DNA of 20,684 nt from JBBTRN01 sp038065175 (GCA_038065175.1 JBBTRN010000024.1:1-20684), one strand, 5' to 3'; positions 5,815 to 12,378 are shown, numbered from the stretch's first letter. The notes: generated from the letters alone by a model not told the origin. Translations and numbers: made by a program.

Positions 5815-6570
5815 TTACTTGTCATCGGGCATTGATTTAAGGTAAACCTTCATTAACCAGTAGAAACTATGATTCATAGTATCAACTAAAGCATTTATAT
5901 CATTCCTATAATCATCCCAACCATCAGATACTTCTTTCATATACTCTTCGGCGGCTGCGTCTGCATAATAGAACCTCGTGGTTTCCATTTCATCCTCTAA
6001 TGAGTAGTAGGCCGCATCATTTTTTAGTATCTTATCTTTATTTTTATTATGAAATCGTTCTATAAATCCGATTCTTAAATTCTTGCCTGCATCTTCATAA
6101 TGATAAGTGATATTGCCGCGTATTCTCATCAATGCATAATTAGTTGGATTTTCCGGACCTTTTTTCATATTAGATATGTCGATCAAATACTGCCAGATTT
6201 TTTTTGCTTCTTCGGGCAACTCATTTAATAAATCTAAAAATTCTTTCGATTCGACTACGGCATTATTTTTATTCAGAAAATTTAAAAATTCTTCAATTAA
6301 TCCCGAAAAAATTCTTATTATATGAATATTAATTCCTGCAAATTCTCCATCATGTACATCAATTTTCGGTCCAGCAGCTTCATACCGTTCATTTAACAGC
6401 ACTTGAAAAAGGACAATATCCTTCATGTCATTATAAATCAATGCGAGAGCAAGAAAAAAAACATCCAAATCATCTTTGCCATCTTTTTTTATCAAGCTCT
6501 TTGGTTTTTTGGATCTTAGTCGACCTTTAAATTTTTCTTTCTTAATAATTTGTTCAGTCGTATTTTGCAT
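5815..6570 (-). CDS. hypothetical protein, possible HEPN-like (cassette 2 cargo)
   Basis: 251 residues from the ATG at 6570; a TTG at 6588 would add six residues, and neither has a Shine-Dalgarno. Mostly helical. The segment DDLDVFFLALALIYNDMKD is followed by a helix with IHIIRIFSGLIEEFLNFL, and then ALMRIRGNITYHYE (Arg151 to His157) fits the R-x4-6-H motif of HEPN ribonucleases. The C-terminal part is rich in acidic and aromatic residues (YYADAAAEEYM). The HEPN idea is tentative: I do not recognise the family as a whole. It is transcribed from the promoter in repeat Y copy B and ends before the terminator and X copy 2, giving the same layout as cassette 1 with unrelated cargo. Confidence 0.8.
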   Translation of the reverse strand: MQNTTEQIIKKEKFKGRLRSKKPKSLIKKDGKDDLDVFFLALALIYNDMKDIVLFQVLLNERYEAAGPKIDVHDGEFAGINIHIIRIFSGLIEEFLNFLNKNNAVVESKEFLDLLNELPEEAKKIWQYLIDISNMKKGPENPTNYALMRIRGNITYHYEDAGKNLRIGFIERFHNKNKDKILKNDAAYYSLEDEMETTRFYYADAAAEEYMKEVSDGWDDYRNDINALVDTMNHSFYWLMKVYLKSMPDDK

Positions 6571-6594
6571 AAATTTACTGGGTACCAAATATGT

Positions 6595-6693
6595 TTGAAA
6601 ACCAATTCGTCTTAATTATAAGCTTAATTCGTAAACGACGCCACCATACTAAAATTCTGGAAAACCATTCCTTCGCCAATAAAACCAAACTAA
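6595..6693 (-). repeat. repeat Y, copy B (upstream end of cassette 2, carries promoter)
   Basis: Second copy of the 99-bp Y sequence. It keeps the TATAAT -10 (minus strand, 6620-6615), but its -35 region (TGGCGT) is weak, unlike copy A. It ends directly before the tRNA-Glu promoter. Confidence 0.8.
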
Positions 6694-6717
6694 AGCCTTG
6701 AAAACTTTAGGCTTTTT
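6692..6717 (+). terminator. terminator-like hairpin overlapping the tRNA promoter
   Basis: AAAGCCT (6692-6698) pairs with AGGCTTT (6709-6715) and is followed by a T-run. It shares bases with the -35 box of tRNA-Glu. Confidence 0.5.
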
Positions 6718-6726
6718 TGTTAAAAT
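6698..6726 (+). promoter_or_regulatory. tRNA-Glu promoter (TTGAAA-17-TAAAAT)
   Basis: TTGAAA at 6698-6703, 17-nt spacer, TAAAAT at 6721-6726. The mature tRNA begins at 6740. Confidence 0.6.
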
Positions 6727-6739
6727 ATCAGAAGTTTAC

Positions 6740-6814
6740 GGCGCTATCGTCTAATGGTTAGGACAACAGCTTTTCAAGCTGTGAATCGGAGTTCGATTCT
6801 CCGTAGCGCTACCA
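6740..6814 (+). tRNA. tRNA-Glu (anticodon UUC)
   Basis: Full cloverleaf. The acceptor stem 6740-6746 / 6804-6810 has 7 bp, the first a G-U pair. The D arm has the Glu-like TCTAATGGTTAGGA, the anticodon stem ACAGC/GCTGT has loop TTTTCAA (anticodon TTC at 6773-6775), and the T arm is CGGAG-TTCGATT-CTCCG. Discriminator A, CCA encoded in the DNA (6812-6814). No variable-arm oddities. It sits between cassette 2 and the MntA-HepT pair. Confidence 0.97.
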
Positions 6815-6823
6815 AAATATTTT

Positions 6824-6832
6824 TGATATAAT
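6824..6832 (+). promoter_or_regulatory. extended -10 promoter of the MntA-HepT operon
   Basis: TGATATAAT ends 6 nt before the ATG at 6839, predicting a leaderless transcript. It lies 9 nt after the tRNA CCA end, so readthrough from the tRNA is also possible. Confidence 0.55.
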
Positions 6833-6838
6833 TTTTAT

Positions 6839-7135
6839 ATGAGCAATAAACTGCTTCTGCTAAAAAAACAAGCCTTGCCTATATTTAAACAATATGGGGT
6901 TATTCGGGCTGATATTTTTGGAAGCCAAGCCCGAGGCAGAGGTAAAATCGGCAGCGATTTAGATATAGCCATAACCTTAAAAAGGCCTTTGGGTATTTTT
7001 AAGTTCAATGAGCTGAACGACAAGCTGGAAAGCCGACTCCGCCTGAAGGTCGATTTGCTCACCCACCAGTCCATTAACCGGCATCTAAAGCCTTACATTA
7101 TAAAAGACATGGTTCGGTTTTATGAAGAAAAATAA
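6839..7135 (+). CDS. MntA-type minimal nucleotidyltransferase antitoxin
   Basis: 98 residues with the classic minimal nucleotidyltransferase motif: FGSQARG (about 27-33), then SDLDIAI (Asp40 and Asp42, metal ligands), and a third acidic strand at KVDLLT. In type VII HepT/MntA systems this enzyme adds AMP to a Tyr of the HepT toxin and blocks it. The reading frame overlaps the next gene by 14 nt, consistent with coupled translation of an antitoxin-toxin pair. Immediately downstream of tRNA-Glu in a region dense in similar modules. Confidence 0.88.
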   Translation: MSNKLLLLKKQALPIFKQYGVIRADIFGSQARGRGKIGSDLDIAITLKRPLGIFKFNELNDKLESRLRLKVDLLTHQSINRHLKPYIIKDMVRFYEEK

Positions 7136-7448
7136 CCAAGTTTATATCGCCCAAATTTTAGATTCAATAAGGAAAATCAAAAAGTATACTAAGGGTATTG
7201 GATTTAACAAGTTTGTCAAAAAAGAAGAGAAGCAGAGCGCTGTTATTATGCAGTTAATTTTAATCGGCGAGGTTTCCAAAAAACTTTCCCCGGCCTTTAA
7301 GGCAAAAATTAAATTGCCCTGGAAACAAATTGCCGGCTTCCGCGACCGAGCAGTACATAAATATTTTTCCCTTGATTTGGAAGACTTATGGCAAACCGTT
7401 GAATACGACTTGCCGGAAATGCAAAAGAAGATAAAAAGCCGCCGTTAA
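7122..7448 (+). CDS. HepT-type HEPN toxin (DUF86)
   Basis: 108 residues, all-helical. It ends with the HEPN signature FRDRAVHKYF: Arg74, four residues, His79, one residue, Tyr81. This is the catalytic R-x4-6-H plus the Tyr that MntA AMPylates. Other family features are the N-terminal ILDSIRKIKKYTKG and MQLILIGEVSKKL helices. It is expected to act as an RNase when unmodified. It starts inside the mntA-like gene (14-nt overlap) and ends at a terminator whose stem overlaps the stop codon. Confidence 0.88.
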   Translation: MKKNNQVYIAQILDSIRKIKKYTKGIGFNKFVKKEEKQSAVIMQLILIGEVSKKLSPAFKAKIKLPWKQIAGFRDRAVHKYFSLDLEDLWQTVEYDLPEMQKKIKSRR

Positions 7449-7466
7449 ACAATCGGCGATTTTTTT
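7433..7466 (+). terminator. terminator of the MntA-HepT operon
   Basis: CGCCG / CGGCG stem extended by A-T pairs, followed by a run of seven Ts. The stem includes the hepT stop codon. Confidence 0.7.
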
Positions 7467-7497
7467 GTTTAGATGGTAGATAATAATCATAGATTGC

Positions 7498-7526
7498 TTT
7501 AGCTGAAACTATGTTGGTTTTTCAGC
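7498..7526. repeat. intergenic hairpin
   Basis: AGCTGAAA and TTTCAGCT form an 8-bp stem with a 10-11-nt loop, with no T-run on the plus strand. The rest of 7467-7600 shows only a weaker CAAAAAC/GTTTTTG inverted repeat. Confidence 0.4.
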
Positions 7527-7603
7527 TGTTCAGATCACCCATACCAAAAACTTCAAAACATCCGAAAGGGGTTTTTGATTTGGTTTTTTAATGTAAACAA
7601 AAT

Positions 7604-7612
7604 TGCTATAAT
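7604..7612 (+). promoter_or_regulatory. extended -10 promoter of the nucleotidyltransferase-antitoxin pair
   Basis: TGCTATAAT ends 6 nt before the ATG at 7619. No good -35. Confidence 0.55.
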
Positions 7613-7618
7613 AACATT

Positions 7619-8119
7619 ATGACTTCAAAAGATGTAATTGGTTTTTATAACCAAATGGAAGACTTGGGGATCAAAATTTGGGTAGATGGCGGCTGGAGCG
7701 TTGATGCCCTGCTTGAAAAAGAAACTCGGCCTCATAACGATTTAGACATCGCTTTGGAGTGGAAAGATGCATCCAAACTTCGTGAGGCATTAGAAACGCA
7801 AGGCTACAAACAAATTAAGGAAAACAGCAAGTGGAATTTTGTTTTGGCCGATGCAAAGGGACATGAAATAGATGTCCATGCTTTTGTGTATGATAATAAA
7901 GGTAATATTATAGACGGTATTATGTATCCGGCTGAATCCCTGACTGGCACGGGAGTTATTGATGGAAAAACCGTAAGGTGCATATCCCCAAAATATCAGG
8001 TTCAATTTTTAGCCCCGTGGATTCATAAATGGCCGGAAAAGTATTTGCCAGCCGTAGGGACGCTGTGTGAAAAGTTTGGGATAGATTTACCAAAAGAATA
8101 TCAAGATTATAAAAATTGA
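7619..8119 (+). CDS. nucleotidyltransferase-fold protein, lincosamide/aminoglycoside nucleotidyltransferase-like
   Basis: 166 residues. The IKIWVDGGWSVDALL...RPHNDLDIAL block (GGW at 24-26, Asp41/Asp43) is the signature of the LnuA/ANT(2'')-type nucleotidyltransferase group, and GHEIDVHAF supplies the third acidic strand. Family members transfer AMP to lincosamides or aminoglycosides, but many relatives have unknown substrates, so no resistance is claimed. It is followed after 31 nt by a BrnA/CopG-like antitoxin gene with a good Shine-Dalgarno. This raises the possibility that it acts in a toxin-antitoxin-like pair. Confidence 0.8.
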   Translation: MTSKDVIGFYNQMEDLGIKIWVDGGWSVDALLEKETRPHNDLDIALEWKDASKLREALETQGYKQIKENSKWNFVLADAKGHEIDVHAFVYDNKGNIIDGIMYPAESLTGTGVIDGKTVRCISPKYQVQFLAPWIHKWPEKYLPAVGTLCEKFGIDLPKEYQDYKN

Positions 8120-8150
8120 TTAAAAAGTATTTAAAGAAAGGAAAAACCAT

Positions 8151-8465
8151 ATGAACAAATATCACGATTTTGAGTACGAATTAGATGATTACGAAAAAGA
8201 AGTCTTAAAAGGTTTGGCAAAGGAAGGTTATGAAAGTGTGCCTGATGCGAAGAAGCAGATGGACAGGCTTCGTGCCGCGGCAAAAGCGACGCTGGAAAAA
8301 AACCGCAATGTTAATATCCGCATTTCCGAAAGCGATCTTTTCAAAGTTAAATCCCGCGCCAGCGAGCAGGGTATTCCTTACCAGACGCTGTTGACTTCTC
8401 TCATCCACCAGTATTCCCGGGGTCAAATAGATTATAATGTTTTAAGGCATCCAAAAAAGGGTTAA
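8151..8465 (+). CDS. BrnA/CopG-like antitoxin, paralogue of 5339-5629
   Basis: 104 residues. The core VNIRISESDLFKVKSRA plus IPYQTLLTSLIHQY is nearly the same as in the antitoxin at 5339-5629. The N-terminal part is acidic (DFEYELDDYEKEVLKG). Ribosome binding site AAGGA at 8 nt. Unlike its paralogue it has no BrnT-like toxin before it; the upstream neighbour in the same transcript is the nucleotidyltransferase-fold protein. It could be an orphan antitoxin, an antitoxin re-partnered with a new effector, or a plain regulator. Confidence 0.8.
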   Translation: MNKYHDFEYELDDYEKEVLKGLAKEGYESVPDAKKQMDRLRAAAKATLEKNRNVNIRISESDLFKVKSRASEQGIPYQTLLTSLIHQYSRGQIDYNVLRHPKKG

Positions 8466-8482
8466 TTAGAATCAAATTCGCA

Positions 8483-8516
8483 CAAACACCTAAACCACGA
8501 GTTGAGGTGTTTGTTT
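8483..8516 (+). terminator. terminator after the antitoxin
   Basis: CAAACACCT (8483-8491) pairs with AGGTGTTTG (8505-8513), followed by TTTG. Confidence 0.65.
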
Positions 8517-8524
8517 GCTATAAT
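8516..8524 (+). promoter_or_regulatory. extended -10 before the structured region upstream of corC
   Basis: TGCTATAAT predicts a transcript starting about 8531, at the left end of the inverted-repeat region. The RNA would run through the whole structure into corC. Confidence 0.45.
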
Positions 8525-8532
8525 ACATTCAT

Positions 8533-8846
8533 CCCAGTAGAGCTTCTTTGCAAGCCTCCATTGCGAAGTTGTGCTTGTAAAGTACAGTCTATTGGGTAAT
8601 CAGAAAATTATCTTTAACAGGACTTACGGGATTGCCGTCATTGGGCGGGCAAAGCCCGACCCCAGACGGCATTTGGCCAATTTCTTCGTTAAAATGCTGC
8701 GGTTTTGTTCTCCGTAGTCCGACTACGGCTCTCAAAATCCTCCCATTTTGCCTCGAACTTGGCTCAAACCCGTAAGTCCTGTTTAAATAAGCAATTTGCC
8801 GTTGTCGGCGTAAGTCAGCGAGCAATTGCAAAGAGATTCTACTGGG
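8533..8846. repeat. nested inverted-repeat region before corC
   Basis: This gene-free stretch holds several structures. The outer ends CCCAGTAGAG...TTTGCAA (8533-8553) and TTGCAAAGA...TCTACTGGG (8826-8846) match at 18 of 21 positions. A perfect 15-bp inner pair is AACAGGACTTACGGG (8616-8630) / CCCGTAAGTCCTGTT (8769-8783). Internal hairpins are GCCGTC..GACGGC around GGGCGGGC (about 8633-8673) and CCGTAGTC/GACTACGG (about 8713-8729). The left outer end can instead pair locally with TCTATTGGG (8588-8596), giving alternative folds. It could be a nested MITE or a structured leader RNA; no transposase is present. Confidence 0.7.
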
Positions 8847-8847
8847 T

Positions 8848-10152
8848 ATGGGGCAAATTTTTTGGGAAATAGCTGTAATATTTATTCTAACCTTGTTAAA
8901 CGGGTTTTTTTCCATGAGCGAAATCGCGCTTATTTCTATCCGCAAGACCCGCGTCGCTTACTTGGCCAAACAGGGCAGCCGCAGGGCAAATATTATCGCG
9001 CAGTTAAAAGCCACACCGGAAAAGCTGTTTGCCACAATCCAGTCCGGTATTTCCATTTTGACCATTGCGGCTTCAGCTTTTGCGGGCAGGAATTTGGCAG
9101 GGGAGTTAGGCCAGTTTTTGGAAAAAAGCGGGCTCGCGTTTATTTCTGAATACGCTTATTCAATAAGCTTTGGGGTGATAGTTCTGGGCATTGCGTATGT
9201 GAGTCTTATTTTAGGCGAGCTGGTCCCGAAGTCTTTAGGTTTACGCTACGCGGAAACCTGCGCACGGCTCGCAGCCTATCCAATTTGGTGGCTGTCTAAA
9301 ATTGCCACCTGGCCGATAAAATTTTTAAACTTGTCCTCCAATTTAATTTTAAAACCCTTTAAAGATTCCGCGACTTTCAGCGAATCGCGCATGTCAGAGG
9401 AGGAGATTCGCATGCTTATTGCCGAAGGCCGGCGCACAGGCACTATTCAGCCGCATGAGCACAGCATAATAGAGAATGTATTTGAATTCGGTGATTTGAC
9501 CGCGGAGCGGATTATGGTGCCCAGGACGCAAATTGTGGGTTTTAACATAGACGGGCCTGCCAGGGAAACCATATATAAAGCGATTGATTCCGGTTTTTCG
9601 CGCCTGCCCATATACAAAGGCGATTTAAATAATATTATCGGCATCCTCTACACCAAGCGCTTACTTAAAAGGCTGGGGCAGGAAATGTCCAATATTGATT
9701 TGACCGCTTTTTTGGTTGCCCCGTACTTTGTGCCCGGCAGTATGCAAATCAGCCAGGTACTCCAGCGCCTGCAAAGGAAAAAATTGCATATGGCTTTGGT
9801 GACCGACGAGCACGGCGAAATAGAAGGCTTTGTTACTTTGGAAGATATTTTGGAGGAAATTGTGGGCGATATTACGGACGAGACCGACGAAGCAAGCGGC
9901 TTTGTGGCTAAGCACGCTGACGGTTCGTACTTGGTCGCGGGCGAAATTTCCATATTGGATTTTAATAAAGCCTTGGGCTCGGCTTTGTCAGAAGACGAAA
10001 ATTATTCCACGCTTTCCGGTTTTTTAATCCAGACTTTAGGCCGCTTCCCCAAGGAAGGGGACATAGTTAAATATCAAAATTTAGAATTTACAGTCAAAGA
10101 AAAGACCCAAAGGACGGTAAAAACCGTGGCAGTGAAAAAAATGGTATTATAG
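8848..10152 (+). CDS. CNNM/CorC (HlyC) family membrane protein with CBS domains
   Basis: 434 residues. An N-terminal DUF21/CNNM transmembrane domain (about 1-170, starting LLNGFFSMSEIALISIRKTR, with LGELVPKSLGLRYAE) is followed by two CBS domains (about 205-330; VPRTQI, GFSRLPIYKGDLNNIIGIL, DEHGEIEGFVTLEDILEEIV). A C-terminal CorC/HlyC domain spans about 345-430 (GSYLVAGEISILDFNKALG, STLSGFLI, RFPKEGD). Family members are implicated in Mg2+/Co2+ homeostasis; the exact role here is inferred. The ATG lies two bases after the inverted-repeat region and fits the usual family start. It is followed after 8 nt by the lysozyme-like gene. Confidence 0.92.
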   Translation: MGQIFWEIAVIFILTLLNGFFSMSEIALISIRKTRVAYLAKQGSRRANIIAQLKATPEKLFATIQSGISILTIAASAFAGRNLAGELGQFLEKSGLAFISEYAYSISFGVIVLGIAYVSLILGELVPKSLGLRYAETCARLAAYPIWWLSKIATWPIKFLNLSSNLILKPFKDSATFSESRMSEEEIRMLIAEGRRTGTIQPHEHSIIENVFEFGDLTAERIMVPRTQIVGFNIDGPARETIYKAIDSGFSRLPIYKGDLNNIIGILYTKRLLKRLGQEMSNIDLTAFLVAPYFVPGSMQISQVLQRLQRKKLHMALVTDEHGEIEGFVTLEDILEEIVGDITDETDEASGFVAKHADGSYLVAGEISILDFNKALGSALSEDENYSTLSGFLIQTLGRFPKEGDIVKYQNLEFTVKEKTQRTVKTVAVKKMVL

Positions 10153-10160
10153 CAATAAGC

Positions 10161-11018
10161 ATGACAAACAAAAATTTAGACGGCATAGTATTTGCCAAAA
10201 AAAATCGTGCAGTTTTTGTTAGCCGCCCAAAAATTTCGGTAATCGGCCAAGTCCGGCTCGCGGGCAATAGGCCCGCGGTTTTCCATACAGTTAAACCCAA
10301 AACGGCCATGCCCGCTTGGCACACATTCATAAGCAGATTTTGGAGGCTAAAAATATTCAGTTTTAGCCGGCCCGCTTTAGCTTTAGCCGTTTTTGTTTTA
10401 GCTTTGACTTTTTTTGCCGGTTTGTATTCAGCCTGGAATACGGACCAGTCTTTCGCGGGAAGCCAAATATTAGGGGCAACGAACCCACCGGTATTGGGCG
10501 CATCTAAACTTAAAGTTTACGAGGTTCCGCAAAGCACGGTCGCGGATGTGCCTAATGACATTTTTTTTAATCTCACTTTGGAGCAATTGGAAATTTATTT
10601 GGCGGAAGTCTTAAAAACCCCTGAAATGAAGGAAGCGGACAGGCTGGCTGAACGCAAAATCAAATTAAAAGAATATTTGCGGTACAGGAAATCCCCGTTT
10701 GTGGAAATTGTTGATACGATTGCGGAATTGAAGCACTGGAAGCTGGTTTTGGCGGTTTCGAATTCCGAAAGTAGCTTAGGCAAAAGGTGCTACAATAACA
10801 ATTGTAGCGGGATAGGCGTTGAGCCCGGGCATGCTTTATGGAGGGATTACAAGTCCAAGTCAGACTGGGCAAAAGATTTAGACAGACTGCTGGAAAAGCG
10901 CTACAAAGACTGGACTTTGGAGGAAATGAACGGGATATATAATAAGCCGGGCAGCCAGAATTGGCTTATGGCATCCAAGCAGGTGCTGGAAGAATTGCAG
11001 GAGAGAGGCATAGAGTAA
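10161..11018 (+). CDS. membrane-anchored lysozyme-like peptidoglycan hydrolase
   Basis: 285 residues: a basic cytoplasmic N-terminus, one transmembrane helix (about 72-90, PALALAVFVLALTFFAGLY), then an extracytoplasmic part. Residues about 196-220 (LAVSNSESSLGKR...NNNCSGIGV) match the core of lysozyme/glucosaminidase-like domains, with Glu203 as the probable catalytic acid. Cys210 and Cys215 could form a disulfide. The C-terminal helices (WAKDLDRLLEKRY...IYNKPGSQNWLMASKQVL) fit the same fold. Probably cleaves glycan strands during growth or division. It lies 8 nt after corC and 43 nt before htrA, suggesting an envelope operon. Confidence 0.75.
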   Translation: MTNKNLDGIVFAKKNRAVFVSRPKISVIGQVRLAGNRPAVFHTVKPKTAMPAWHTFISRFWRLKIFSFSRPALALAVFVLALTFFAGLYSAWNTDQSFAGSQILGATNPPVLGASKLKVYEVPQSTVADVPNDIFFNLTLEQLEIYLAEVLKTPEMKEADRLAERKIKLKEYLRYRKSPFVEIVDTIAELKHWKLVLAVSNSESSLGKRCYNNNCSGIGVEPGHALWRDYKSKSDWAKDLDRLLEKRYKDWTLEEMNGIYNKPGSQNWLMASKQVLEELQERGIE

Positions 11019-11061
11019 TTGAACAAAATTGACCAAAATTAAGTAAAATTGACCAAAATTT
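11019..11061. repeat. AAAATTGACCAAAATT-type repeat before htrA
   Basis: Three degenerate copies of AAAATTGACCA in the lysozyme-like/htrA gap. The same motif follows htrA (12120-12165) and, in variant form, occurs around the rpsR/ssb junction. Confidence 0.65.
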
Positions 11062-12120
11062 ATGAAGAAGAAAATCCTGGCGCCTATTTTAATTATCGCA
11101 GGCATTGTTGTTGGCGGTAGCGCTATTAGCCAGAATATTAAAATAAACCCCATTAAACCCGGGGTTAAATCTTCTGCCAATATTTCCGGCGAACAGCAGG
11201 CGATTTTGGCCGTTAGGAAAGCCAAAGCCAGCGTCGTGAATATAGTTGGTTATAAAATTTTGACGGAAGGGATGGTTCCGGTTTATGAACCCATTAAAGG
11301 CACGGGGTTTATTTATTCCAAAGACGGGCTGATTATTTCCAACAGCCATGTGGTCCAAGATGAGGCAGAATATTCGGTAATCCTTTTAGACGGGCAAGAG
11401 TATCCGGCGAAAGTTTTGGGTATGGACAAGTTTAGGGATGTGGCTTTGCTTAAGATTGAGGCTATGGGTTTAACCCCTGCCCAGTTAGGCAATTCCGATA
11501 ATTTGGAAACCGGCCAGACAGTTTTTGCCATAGGCAATTCTTTGGGTAAATACCAGCATGCGGTTACCCGCGGAGTGGTTTCCGGTTTGGGCAGGACAGT
11601 TGGCATTGGCACCCCAAAAGACCCCAAGCCCCGGTTCCAGAATTTAATCCAGACAGATGCCGCCATAAATCCTGGAAATTCCGGGGGTCCGTTAATAAAT
11701 TTGGCCGGCGAGGTGGTTGGCATTAATACAGTAATAGACAGAACCGGGGAAGGCATAGGTTTTGCCGTGCCAATTTCAGAGGTAATGGATTCCGTGAACC
11801 AATTGGCGGTTTTGGGTAAAGCTTCGCATCCTTACGCGGGTTTGGTTTTTGCCACAATCGATAAAAAATTAAGGGCAGAGGAGAATTTAAATGAAATCCA
11901 GGGTGCGTTTGTAGTGGCGGTCGGCGAGTACGGGCCGGGGTATAACGCGGGCATAAAAAATAATGATGTTATTTTGGAAATCAACCGCGAAAAACTTTCT
12001 GAAAGGAATGAACTAGATAAGGTTTTAAGGAAGTATAAAGCAGGGGACACGGTTTTGGTTAAGCTTTCCCGGAATGGTGAGATTATTGAAACCCCGCTAC
12101 TGTTGGGGGAATATCGATGA
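11062..12120 (+). CDS. HtrA/DegP-like serine protease
   Basis: 352 residues. N-terminal signal anchor (about 5-24), trypsin-like domain with the complete triad His96 (SNSHVV), Asp127 (FRDVALLKI) and Ser207 (NPGNSGGPL), and the FAIGNSLG strand. A single C-terminal PDZ domain spans about 255-345 (GAFVVAVGEYGPGYNAGIKNNDVILEIN). This is the layout of envelope quality-control proteases, acting outside the membrane on misfolded proteins. It probably belongs to the same operon as the lysozyme-like gene. Flanked on both sides by AAAATTGACC repeats, so the gene sits as an island between them. Confidence 0.95.
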   Translation: MKKKILAPILIIAGIVVGGSAISQNIKINPIKPGVKSSANISGEQQAILAVRKAKASVVNIVGYKILTEGMVPVYEPIKGTGFIYSKDGLIISNSHVVQDEAEYSVILLDGQEYPAKVLGMDKFRDVALLKIEAMGLTPAQLGNSDNLETGQTVFAIGNSLGKYQHAVTRGVVSGLGRTVGIGTPKDPKPRFQNLIQTDAAINPGNSGGPLINLAGEVVGINTVIDRTGEGIGFAVPISEVMDSVNQLAVLGKASHPYAGLVFATIDKKLRAEENLNEIQGAFVVAVGEYGPGYNAGIKNNDVILEINREKLSERNELDKVLRKYKAGDTVLVKLSRNGEIIETPLLLGEYR

Positions 12121-12165
12121 ATTGACCAAGATTGATCAAAATTAAATAAAATTGACCAAAATTTA
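12120..12165. repeat. AAAATTGACCAAAATT-type repeat after htrA
   Basis: Copies ATTGACCAAGATTGATCAAA and AAAATTGACCAAAATTTAAG directly follow the htrA stop codon, mirroring the repeat before the gene. Confidence 0.65.
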
Positions 12166-12170
12166 AGAAA

Positions 12171-12203
12171 GGCCGACGTTCCCTTGGGGGAAGTCGGCCT
12201 TGC
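12171..12203. terminator. hairpin between htrA and trxB
   Basis: AAGGCCGAC / GTCGGCCTT with an inner TTCCC/GGGAA gives a stem of about 14 bp. There is no clear T-run, so it may be a weak terminator or a repeat. Confidence 0.45.
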
Positions 12204-12234
12204 GAATTCTTCATCCCTCTGAAATAGCAAAAAT

Positions 12235-12264
12235 TTGTCAAATGTTTATTTTGGATGGTATAAT
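12235..12264 (+). promoter_or_regulatory. trxB promoter (TTGTCA-18-TATAAT)
   Basis: TTGTCA at 12235-12240 and TATAAT at 12259-12264. Transcription start is expected near 12271, giving a leader of about 108 nt to the preferred trxB ATG. The leader contains repeat-like ATGAATTA/TTAATTCCTA segments. Confidence 0.7.
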
Positions 12265-12378
12265 AGGATTCGAAAAGCATGAATCATGAGTTATGAATTA
12301 GGCTTTAATGCTATAATTCTTAATTCCTACTTCCTGATTCGTCTTTGTTCCCAGCAAAGGCTTTTTTATCGGAAAATT

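Noticed and set aside
6740..6814. tRNA-Glu as an integration site with a flanking att duplicate
   Set aside because: I found no second copy of the tRNA 3' end and no integrase. X shares only ATCGTCT with the tRNA D-arm region, which is too little.
7619..8119. Antibiotic-resistance gene
   Set aside because: The fold signature is clear, but many members of this group are not resistance enzymes, and the gene context is toxin-antitoxin-like.
8589..8945. 118-residue minus-strand open frame across the inverted-repeat region
   Set aside because: It runs through the palindromic element and overlaps the start of corC; composition fits a repeat read in frame, with no ribosome binding site or family.
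12120..12120. Recoded UGA (Gracilibacteria/SR1-type code)
   Set aside because: TGA serves as the natural stop of htrA and of the BrnT-like gene at the expected family lengths.
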